Of a stretch of 9,648 bases of DNA, positions 1 through 4,931 are shown piece after piece. The stretch's first letter is position 1. The number at the start of each line of letters is the position of its first letter. Location of the stretch: NCBI GenBank assembly GCA_030641105.1, contig DAOWHZ010000012.1, forward strand, positions 1 through 9,648. The letters are read 5' to 3'. The notes under the pieces were generated by a model, which saw only the letters and a list, made by a program, of their open reading frames with translations, searched no databases and was not told the origin of the DNA. Source of the stretch: a bacterium (GTDB taxonomy: Bacteria; Patescibacteria; ABY1; BM507; VMTK01). The position numbers and the translations under genes were made by a program.

Positions 1-479
1 TAAATCTCCAATCCTGTTTTTAATTTGTTTAATTCCTGCTCATACACTCCGGATTCAATAGTGGCGCGCGTGCCAATTATGCCAATACGGTTAAAGCGGC
101 TTAATTTTGCTGCCTGTTCAGTAATAGGAATAACTACGCCTAAAACCCTTTTGTCCGGCTGATGCTTGGGCAGCCATTCCTGCTGAATTTTTTTTAATGC
201 TTTGGCAGACGCAGTATTACAGGCAATAATAATCAGCTCACAGCCCTGTTTAAACAAAAAATCAACCGCCTCCTTGGTATAATTATAAATCACATCCTGC
301 GATTTATTGCCATAAGGCGCGCGGGCATTGTCGCCCAAATAAAGATAATTATACTGCTGAAGAAAATTACAATGAAGGCGAGGATTGCAATCCTCGCCTT
401 CATTGTAATTTTCTTCTTCAGATAAAAATTGTTTTAAAATTGTTAATCCTCCAAAACCAGAGTCAAAAACGCCAATCAT
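1..479 (-). CDS. murI: Glutamate racemase, N-terminal part, with in-frame palindrome insertion
   Basis: Glutamate racemase makes D-glutamate for peptidoglycan in the cytoplasm. The frame starts at an ATG (479-477) and stays open to the left edge, giving 159 residues; the C-terminal part, with the second catalytic Cys, lies outside the window. Visible family motifs are FDSGFGGLT (residues 5-13), YLGDNARAPYG (47-57) and IIIACNTASAK (83-93), which holds the first catalytic Cys at about 87. Between GGLT and the GD of the next strand there are 35 residues, where Bacillus RacE has about 17. The extra residues (roughly 22-40) are encoded by a perfect 58-base palindrome that keeps the frame. No Shine-Dalgarno is seen. 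The gene follows the small membrane ORF by 28 bases and is probably in the same leftward transcript. The identification is firm; whether the insertion is tolerated in the folded enzyme is inferred only from the open frame. Confidence 0.93.
   Translation of the reverse strand, partial: MIGVFDSGFGGLTILKQFLSEEENYNEGEDCNPRLHCNFLQQYNYLYLGDNARAPYGNKSQDVIYNYTKEAVDFLFKQGCELIIIACNTASAKALKKIQQEWLPKHQPDKRVLGVVIPITEQAAKLSRFNRIGIIGTRATIESGVYEQELNKLKTGLEI
359..416. repeat. Perfect 58-bp palindrome inside murI
   Basis: Two 29-base arms meet at 387/388 with no spacer and no mismatch. The inner 34 bases (371-404) consist of AATGAAGGCGAG, a 10-base palindromic centre GATTGCAATC, and CTCGCCTTCATT. The outer 12 bases on each side (GAAGAAAATTAC and its complement) are not shared with the sister element at 781-840. 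The element lies in the murI reading frame and encodes about 18 extra residues. It resembles in concept the palindromic elements found inside Rickettsia genes, but I do not recognise the sequence family. Confidence 0.95.
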
Positions 480-507
480 AATAGTTGAACAGTTAAATAA
501 TTTATTG

Positions 508-726
508 TTATATTTGGTTTTCACGCTCTCCATCCTTGTCATCAACAATCCTGATAATAACCAATGATATTGCGGAAGCGGCAAGAATAACGCCTAATGT
601 GCTTACTGCTTTTAGCGCTATGTCATTATCAAATACTCCCCATATTGCAAGTATTGCCAACAGGGTCATAAAAACAACAGATGTTGTGAGTATAATTGCT
701 ACCCATTTTTTGACTTTTTTTAACAT
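508..726 (-). CDS. Small two-helix membrane protein, unknown function
   Basis: I do not recognise a family. From the ATG at 726 the product is 72 residues: a Lys-rich start (MLKKVKKW), a hydrophobic helix at about 9-30, a short DND turn, a second helix at about 40-61, and a charged tail (DDKDGEREN). This is a helical hairpin with both ends probably cytoplasmic by the positive-inside rule. A longer form from an ATG at 780 would add 18 residues and would begin directly against the palindrome at 781. I prefer 726 because the extra N-terminus looks unlike coding sequence, but neither start has a Shine-Dalgarno. The gene lies between yidC and murI in the same direction, 28 bases before murI. It could be a genuine small protein or an AT-rich hydrophobic spurious ORF; the clear two-helix pattern favours the former. 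Confidence 0.55.
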   Translation of the reverse strand: MLKKVKKWVAIILTTSVVFMTLLAILAIWGVFDNDIALKAVSTLGVILAASAISLVIIRIVDDKDGERENQI

Positions 727-780
727 AATATTTAAAATTGTTAAACATTTTCTTATCCGTTTATTTTCAACAAAAGACAT

Positions 781-840
781 GAAATTTTTGAAGAATGAAG
801 GCGAGATTCGCGAATCTCGCCTTCATTCTTCAAAAATTTC
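781..840. repeat. Perfect 60-bp palindrome after yidC
   Basis: Two 30-base arms meet at 810/811 with no mismatch. The 34-base core (794-827) has the same AATGAAGGCGAG and CTCGCCTTCATT arms as the murI element, but the centre is ATTCGCGAAT and the outer 13 bases differ (GAAATTTTTGAAG and its complement). It starts 7 bases after the yidC stop. As RNA it would form a very stable hairpin and could protect the yidC 3' end or weaken readthrough, although no U-tract follows it on the minus strand. Confidence 0.96.
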
Positions 841-847
841 TGTTTTC

Positions 848-1618
848 TTACTTCACAACTTCCCCCTCAATAACCTTGCCACCCTTATCCTGCCCGGAAT
901 CACCTGAATCCACAACAGCCTTCTTGTCCTTAAACATGTACATTTGCTGAAAAGCGGTTAAAATCGTGGTTGTCAGCCAATAAAGGGCTAAGCCGCTGGA
1001 AAATTGCAAGCAAATAAAAAAAGTTAAAGCCGGCATAAAATAAAGCATTTGCTTATTCATTATCGCCATCATGTTCTCGTCGCGAGCTCCTTTTGACTTT
1101 ATTTCCGGCCTCTTAGTTGACATCATTTTTACCTGCCAAAACTGGGCCGCGCCGGCTAAAACAGCTAAAATTGCATTAGGATTAGCTAAATCAAGAATGC
1201 CGAATGATACTGAATTCAAAGTTTCCGGGCGGCTGATAAAAGAGTAGACTAAATTTAAAGACTCGCCGTTTAAACCATCGCGAAACACGCGAAAAACCGC
1301 CCAAAGAAAAGGCAGTTGAATAAGCAACGGCAAACAAGAAGAAAAAGGATTAACTTTATCCTTTTTATACAGCTCCATCATGGCCCGGCCCATGGCCTCT
1401 TTATTGTCTTTATACTTTTTTTTCAATTCATCTATTTTTGGCTGTAAATCCTGCAGAGCTTTTTGCGACTTAATCTGTTGCTTGGTTAAAGGCAATAAAA
1501 CAAGCTTAATAATTACAGTTAAAGCAATAATAGCCAAGCCAAGGTCATGGCCGGGAACAATATTATAAAGCCAAATCAATAAGTTAAATATTGGCTGATA
1601 ACAAAAAGTTTGAAACAT
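848..1618 (-). CDS. yidC: YidC/Oxa1-family membrane protein insertase
   Basis: YidC inserts and folds membrane proteins, alone or with SecYEG. The product is 256 residues and lacks the large periplasmic domain of proteobacterial YidC, so it resembles the short Gram-positive/Oxa1 form. Visible landmarks are a first hydrophobic segment (about 8-22), the core helix LGLAIIALTVIIKLVLLPLT (26-45) with Lys38 where the conserved groove Arg/Lys sits, a charged coiled-coil hairpin (46-90), NPFSSCLPLLIQLPFLWAVF (90-109), a helix at about 145-163, and final helices at about 190-228. The tail is acidic and glycine-rich rather than strongly basic. The ATG at 1618 gives the expected N-terminus; no Shine-Dalgarno is seen and an inverted repeat ends 7 bases upstream. 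It follows yidD, which is the standard order. Confidence 0.97.
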   Translation of the reverse strand: MFQTFCYQPIFNLLIWLYNIVPGHDLGLAIIALTVIIKLVLLPLTKQQIKSQKALQDLQPKIDELKKKYKDNKEAMGRAMMELYKKDKVNPFSSCLPLLIQLPFLWAVFRVFRDGLNGESLNLVYSFISRPETLNSVSFGILDLANPNAILAVLAGAAQFWQVKMMSTKRPEIKSKGARDENMMAIMNKQMLYFMPALTFFICLQFSSGLALYWLTTTILTAFQQMYMFKDKKAVVDSGDSGQDKGGKVIEGEVVK

Positions 1619-1625
1619 GGAATCG

Positions 1626-1665
1626 CTAATTAACGCGAATATTTAAACGAATAATCGCGAATTAG
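1626..1665. repeat. Inverted repeat before yidC start
   Basis: CTAATT plus CGCGA on the left (1626-1638, with an AA bulge) pair with TCGCG plus AATTAG on the right (1655-1665), giving an 11-bp stem. The right-hand arm is nearer to yidD and the structure ends 7 bases before the yidC start codon. Confidence 0.7.
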
Positions 1666-1685
1666 ATAATTATTTTAATTATTTT

Positions 1686-1711
1686 CAATCGTAAATCGGC
1701 AATCGTAAATC
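1686..1711. repeat. Short direct repeat CAATCGTAAATC x2
   Basis: CAATCGTAAATC occurs at 1686-1697 and again at 1700-1711, separated by two bases, in the gap between the yidD stop and the yidC start. It resembles the low-complexity TTAAGATT-type repeats found elsewhere in the window. Confidence 0.8.
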
Positions 1712-1716
1712 AAAAA

Positions 1717-1965
1717 TTACTTCACCGGGTCCCATCCTCCTTTGTTCCACGGATTGCAACGTATTACCCGCCACAACGCTTTTAAGCCGCCTTTTATTAT
1801 GCCATATTTATTAACGGCCGCAATAGCGTATTCAGAGCAGGTTGGCTGAAAACGGCAATAACCGCTAGGAAAAAATACTTTAAATATACCATGGTCAAAA
1901 GAAAGAGTTTTTTGGTATAATTTTAGTATTCTGATAACTACATAGCGAGGATAGTGAATGAACAT
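1717..1965 (-). CDS. yidD: Membrane protein insertion efficiency factor YidD
   Basis: YidD is a small, membrane-associated protein that assists YidC-dependent insertion. The 82-residue product is typical in length and carries the family signature: an amphipathic start ([16 protein letters not shown]), the cysteine motif [13 protein letters not shown] at about 35-47, and the C-terminal [13 protein letters not shown] at about 69-81. The start is the ATG at 1965. The inverted repeat at 1966-2043 touches the start codon directly, and no Shine-Dalgarno is visible. It sits between rnpA and yidC as in many bacteria, so the three are probably cotranscribed. Confidence 0.97.
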   Translation of the reverse strand: MFIHYPRYVVIRILKLYQKTLSFDHGIFKVFFPSGYCRFQPTCSEYAIAAVNKYGIIKGGLKALWRVIRCNPWNKGGWDPVK

Positions 1966-2043
1966 AATTTAAGATTTAAGCTTGCAGATTTAAGATTTAT
2001 TAATATTTAACTATTCAAAATTATCAATCTTAAATCTTAAATT
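1966..2043. repeat. AT-rich inverted repeat between rnpA and yidD (copy A)
   Basis: AATTTAAGATTTAAG at 1966-1980 is perfectly complementary to 2029-2043. The whole element closely matches the reverse complement of 2755-2835: both ends (TTGCAGATTTAAGATTTATT next to one arm, and AAAATTATCAATC next to the other) are shared while the middle differs. It fills the rnpA-yidD gap, starting right at the yidD start codon and ending 9 bases from the rnpA stop. Confidence 0.9.
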
Positions 2044-2052
2044 TCTGTCTGT

Positions 2053-2412
2053 CTAATTGTCTGATTGTTTCTTATTATACAACCCCAACCTCTTAAAATG
2101 ACAATTAATAGACCCCTTAATCTCCTGATAACTCTTGCCTAAAACAGCTGGCAAGGTTATTATCACTATATCATAGCCGAATTTTATTTTATCCGGCTGT
2201 AGCCTGATTATTTCTCTAATTTGTCTTTTGATCTTATTGCGTTCAACTGCCTTTTTGCTAACTTTAGTGCTAATCAAAATGCCAAAACGGCTGTTTTCCA
2301 GTTGGTTTTGTATTGCCTTAACGCCAATTAATTTATCATAACTGGATTTGCCGTTCTTAAAAACATTGTCAAAATCCTTATCTTTGGTTAAGCGGTTGAT
2401 TTTATTTAACAT
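2053..2412 (-). CDS. rnpA: Ribonuclease P protein component
   Basis: RnpA binds the catalytic RNase P RNA and helps mature tRNA 5' ends. Starting at the ATG at 2412 the product is 119 residues, the usual length, and begins MLNKINRLTKDKDFDNVFKNG as expected. The basic RNR-type motif KKAVERNKIKRQIREIIR lies at 53-70, and DIVIITLP at 81-88 matches the conserved strand. The frame is open further upstream to 2565, but those extra 51 residues come from the palindromic repeat between rnpA and rpmH and should not be annotated as protein. No good Shine-Dalgarno precedes the start. It lies directly after rpmH, the near-universal order. Confidence 0.97.
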   Translation of the reverse strand: MLNKINRLTKDKDFDNVFKNGKSSYDKLIGVKAIQNQLENSRFGILISTKVSKKAVERNKIKRQIREIIRLQPDKIKFGYDIVIITLPAVLGKSYQEIKGSINCHFKRLGLYNKKQSDN

Positions 2413-2420
2413 AAACAGCC

Positions 2421-2605
2421 CCCACAAATCAACAAATCCTCTCACAAATCTACAAATGTCATTGCGAGGAGCCCGAATGAACGTAGTGAATAAGAGGCGA
2501 CGAAGCAATCCAGTGGTTGTCGCAATAATAACGGGATTGCTTCGCCTGCGGGCTCGCAATGACATATTATTTGTAAATTTGTGATGAGATTTGTTGATTT
2601 GCGGG
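2421..2605. repeat. 185-bp compound inverted repeat between rnpA and rpmH
   Basis: Outer arms 2421-2457 and 2569-2605 pair at about 32 of 37 positions (CCCACAAATCAACAAATC and its near complement). Inside them is a GTCATTGCGAG...CTCGCAATGAC element: 2456-2468 pairs perfectly with 2553-2565, and a GGCGACGAAGCAATCC stretch pairs imperfectly with GGGATTGCTTCGCC. The inner part resembles dispersed TGTCATTGCGAGGAGC-type palindromic repeats known from many bacterial genomes (from memory, unchecked). The element fills nearly all the gap: it ends 2 bases from the rpmH stop and 8 bases from the rnpA start. Confidence 0.9.
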
Positions 2606-2607
2606 TA

Positions 2608-2745
2608 TTATTTTGTTAATTTCTTTCTCCCCTTGGCTCTTCGCTTTTTAATTATATTTTGGCCAGCTTTAGTCAGCATTCTTTTTCTAAAACCATGCTT
2701 TTTTTTAGCGCGCCGGACATTTGGCTGATATGTTCTTTTTGGCAT
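2608..2745 (-). CDS. rpmH: Large ribosomal subunit protein bL34
   Basis: bL34 is a small basic protein of the 50S subunit. Reading from the ATG at 2745 to the TAA at 2610-2608 gives 45 residues: [12 protein letters not shown], then [15 protein letters not shown], then [13 protein letters not shown]. This matches the family almost throughout (KRTYQPS, HGFRARM, RRRAKGRKRL). It is the first gene of the leftward cluster and sits divergent from dnaA, the classic origin arrangement. There is no Shine-Dalgarno, and the inverted repeat 2755-2835 ends 9 bases upstream of the start. Confidence 0.97.
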   Translation of the reverse strand: MPKRTYQPNVRRAKKKHGFRKRMLTKAGQNIIKKRRAKGRKKLTK

Positions 2746-2754
2746 AAATAAAAA

Positions 2755-2835
2755 ATTTAAGATTTAAGATTGATAATTTTATCTAAATTAAATTTTTAAT
2801 AATAAATCTTAAATCTGCAATCTTAAATCTTAAAT
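2755..2835. repeat. AT-rich inverted repeat before rpmH (copy B)
   Basis: Eighteen-base arms (2755-2772 and 2818-2835) are perfectly complementary. The element is the inverted counterpart of 1966-2043, so the pair flanks rnpA-rpmH. It would form a hairpin in the rpmH 5' leader if the promoter at 2857-2885 is used. Confidence 0.9.
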
Positions 2836-2856
2836 ATTATAGTTGTCTTAATAAAA

Positions 2857-2885
2857 AGCATAACACCTCTTTAAAAATTGGTCAA
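2857..2885 (-). promoter_or_regulatory. Candidate promoter for the rpmH-rnpA-yidD-yidC cluster
   Basis: On the minus strand TTGACC (2885-2880) is followed after 17 bases by TATGCT (2862-2857). Four of six bases match the consensus -10 and five of six the -35. It would start transcription near 2850, leaving a leader of about 105 bases that contains the copy B hairpin. A second TATAAT (2841-2836) lies just downstream but lacks a good -35. Confidence 0.45.
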
Positions 2886-2995
2886 CTAAAACACTAAAAA
2901 CATTATAAATTTTGTCCACTTTTTATTAACATTTTATAAACATTAACGGGTATTTTATTTTTATAAATTAACTGTTATAATTTTTAAACATGGCT

Positions 2996-3024
2996 TTGAC
3001 TTTTTAAATAATCTTCTGTAAAAT
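2996..3024 (+). promoter_or_regulatory. Candidate dnaA promoter
   Basis: TTGACT (2996-3001) is followed after exactly 17 bases by TAAAAT (3019-3024), a good sigma-70-type match in AT-rich DNA. Initiation would fall near 3031, exactly where the leader inverted repeat begins. The rest of the rpmH-dnaA gap contains a single DnaA-box-like 9-mer, TTATAAACA (2934-2942, 8/9), and a TATAAT at 2976-2981 without a clear -35. Confidence 0.5.
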
Positions 3025-3030
3025 AATTTA

Positions 3031-3135
3031 TAGTTAATTGGTTGCTTGGTTAATCAGTTACACGGTTCAAATTTTTAATTAGCCGTTTAAAATCAAACAA
3101 CTGTTCAACTGATTAACTAAGCAACTGATTAACTA
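3031..3135. repeat. Long inverted repeat in the dnaA leader
   Basis: Arms 3031-3060 and 3106-3135 match at 26 of 30 positions (core GTTGCTTGGTTAATCAGTT). Three of the four mismatches become G-U pairs in RNA, so the transcript could form an almost continuous 30-bp stem with a 45-base loop. The stem ends 7 bases before the dnaA start codon. Confidence 0.85.
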
Positions 3136-3142
3136 CCTCAAT

Positions 3143-4494
3143 ATGAACAATGAACAACTATGGCAGGCGGTTCTTGGAGAAATAGAACTTAGCTTGTCTA
3201 AAGCTAACTTTACTACCTGGTTTAAAAACACCTTTATTTCTTCTCATCAAGACAATAAGGTGGTGATCTGTGTTCCTAATACTTTTACCAAGACCTGGCT
3301 GGAAAAAAATACCACAAAGAAATAAGCAACGCCTTAAAAAATATTGTTGATGAAAAAATTAAAGAAATTTTTTATAAAGTTGAAACCAGAAAAATCGGGC
3401 CAATTGATAGTTTGCTGAAAAAAATCAAAACAAAAAAAGACAGTATAAACGATAAGCCAATCACCGCTAATCGTTTTGGTTTAAATTCCCGTTATACTTT
3501 TGGTAGTTTTATTGTTGGGAAAAGCAATGAATTGGCCCATGCCGCTTGCCAGGCCGTAGCAGCCAATCCCGGCCACGCCTACAATCCTTTATTTATTTAC
3601 GGCGGAGTTGGTCTGGGCAAAACCCATCTCTTGCAAGCTATTGGCCATGAACTATCCAAAAAAACAGACAAAATTCTTTATGTAACCTGTGAAAAATTTA
3701 CTAATGATTATATTCAGGCAGTACGCAACGGCCAGGCCAAAAATTTTAAAGACCGCTACCGCAATGCGGATTTATTGTTGATTGATGATATTCATTTTAT
3801 GGGCGGCAAAGACGGCACTCAAGAAGAATTTTTTCATACTTTTAATGAGCTGCACCAAACCGATAAACAAATTGTAATTTCTTCAGACAGGCCGCCCAAA
3901 GCAATACCTGCTTTAGAAAAAAGACTGCTGTCGCGCTTTGAATGGGGCATGATAGCTGATGTCAGCCAACCTAACCTGGAAACCAGAACCGCCATACTTG
4001 AAGCTAAAAGCAAGGAAAAAAACTATAAATTTGAAAAGGAAATTATAGACTATATTGCTAATAATATTCAAAGCAATATCAGAGAGCTGGAGGGCGCTTT
4101 AAACCGCTTAATCGCTTATTATGAGTTTAATAATGCCCAGCCAACCATTGACGCTACTAAAAATATTTTAAACAGCGTTATTTCAAATTTTCAGTCCAAA
4201 TCAACCAGCACTAAGGATATTCTTGAGGCAGTGTCTAGGTTTTACAATATTAATATAAGAGACATAACAGGCAAAAGCCGCAAGAAAGAGCTGGTGGTTC
4301 CGCGCCAAATCATTATGTATTTAATGAGAGAAGAAATTAATACTTCTTATCCGACTATTGGGCAAGAATTAGGCGGGCGCGATCACACCACGGCTATGCA
4401 TGCTTACAATAAAATCCGCAGAGAAATAACAGAAAACGAAAGAACAAAGCAAAACATTAACTCTATTAAACAGATTCTTTGTAATAATTATTAA
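3143..4494 (+). CDS. dnaA: Chromosomal replication initiator DnaA, interrupted by a frameshift
   Basis: DnaA is the AAA+ ATPase that binds DnaA boxes and opens the origin. The gene is split: 3143-3325 encodes domain I (MNNEQLWQAVLGEIE... to TWLEK) and then stops at 3323-3325, while domains II-IV continue in another frame. The break is at an A7 run (3303-3309); one more A restores WLEKKYHKEISNALKNI and a 450-residue protein of normal length. In the restored numbering Walker A GGVGLGKTH is at about 154-162, Walker B LLLIDDIHF at 211-219, sensor-1 IVISSDRPP near 244-252, and the DNA-binding signature GGRDHTTAMHAYNKI at 411-425. All key residues are intact, so the gene is unlikely to be decaying. 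A homopolymer sequencing error is the likeliest cause; slippage at the A AAA AAT heptamer (3304-3310) is the alternative. No Shine-Dalgarno is visible. Confidence 0.95.
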
Positions 4495-4499
4495 TTGGT

Positions 4500-4539
4500 T
4501 TATTGGTTTATTAGACATAATAAATTAATAAACAAATAA
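4500..4539. repeat. Inverted repeat after dnaA stop
   Basis: TTATTGGTTTATTAG (4500-4514) and TTAATAAACAAATAA (4525-4539) are complementary at 13 of 15 positions, 5 bases after the dnaA stop. It is too AT-rich, and lacks a U-tract, for a confident terminator call, but it is the only hairpin at the dnaA 3' end. Confidence 0.65.
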
Positions 4540-4582
4540 ATTTTAACCATCTAAATATTATTATAAAAATCAATGGCTTATT

Positions 4583-4870
4583 TGTTAATAACCATATTCA
4601 CAAACTCTTTATTATTTTTAATAATCTGTTGACAACTTCAGGCCTGTTAATTTTTAACCACCCCTCATTCACAGCTATCCATTAGTTGTCTACAACAAAA
4701 CACACAATCAGTCCTGTTTGGTTTTACTGTTAGATAAGTTAAAATTTAATTAAACCTTAACTTATCAACCCGCTTATTACTACTGTTATTACATTTTAAA
4801 TAAATATTAATTAATAAACATAATCAAACTTTGGCAAATCAACAAGAAATATAAAAAATATGAAATAATA
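4583..4870. other. Candidate oriC / basal unwinding element (dnaA-dnaN gap)
   Basis: The 437-base gap has no gene. DnaA-box-like sites (consensus TTATNCACA) are ATATTCACA (4594-4602, 8/9), TCATTCACA (4665-4673, 8/9), TGTTAATAA (4583-4591, minus strand, 8/9), TTGTCTACA (4686-4694, 7/9) and TTATCAACC (4762-4770, 7/9). The last runs into a GC cluster ACCCGC (4768-4773), then TTA TTA CTA CTG TTA TTA (4774-4791), then an AT-rich tract to about 4870. Box, GC cluster, TTA/CTA trios and AT-rich DNA in this order is the layout of the Bacillus subtilis unwinding region, which also lies between dnaA and dnaN. The boxes are weak matches, so the call rests on order and position. Confidence 0.65.
4733..4766. 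repeat. Inverted repeat GATAAGTTAA / TTAACTTATC in the origin region
   Basis: Perfect 10-base arms at 4733-4742 and 4757-4766 flank a 14-base AT-rich spacer. The right arm overlaps the DnaA-box-like TTATCAACC next to the GC cluster, so it may be an inverted pair of degenerate initiator-binding sites rather than a hairpin. Confidence 0.7.
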
Positions 4871-4920
4871 TCATGTTTTTTATATTTCTCTTATTTTTTA
4901 TTATAAAAAACGCCAAAGCT
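4827..4920. repeat. Nested inverted repeats before dnaN
   Basis: Inner arms 4845-4863 and 4871-4889 (AGAAATATAAAAAATATGA) match at 18 of 19 positions around a 7-base loop. An outer pair AACTTTGGC (4827-4835) and GCCAAAGCT (4912-4920) matches at 8 of 9. The structure ends 11 bases before the dnaN start. Confidence 0.85.
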
Positions 4921-4931
4921 TAGTAAAGCAT

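Noticed and set aside
781..840. Palindrome as the yidC rho-independent terminator
   Set aside because: There is no U-tract after the stem in the minus direction, and the sister copy lies inside a gene.
536..907. Plus-strand 123-residue frame
   Set aside because: It is antisense to the small membrane gene, the palindrome and the yidC end; no protein-like features.
2413..2565. N-terminal extension of RnpA from an ATG at 2565
   Set aside because: The extra residues are encoded by the palindromic repeat; the family start MLNKINRLTK at 2412 gives normal length.
2348..2584. Plus-strand 78-residue frame over rnpA and the repeat
   Set aside because: It is antisense to rnpA and reads through the inverted repeat; no family resemblance.
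1619..3140. CRISPR array suggested by many repeats
   Set aside because: The repeats differ from one another, are not regularly spaced, and have no unique spacers or cas genes nearby.
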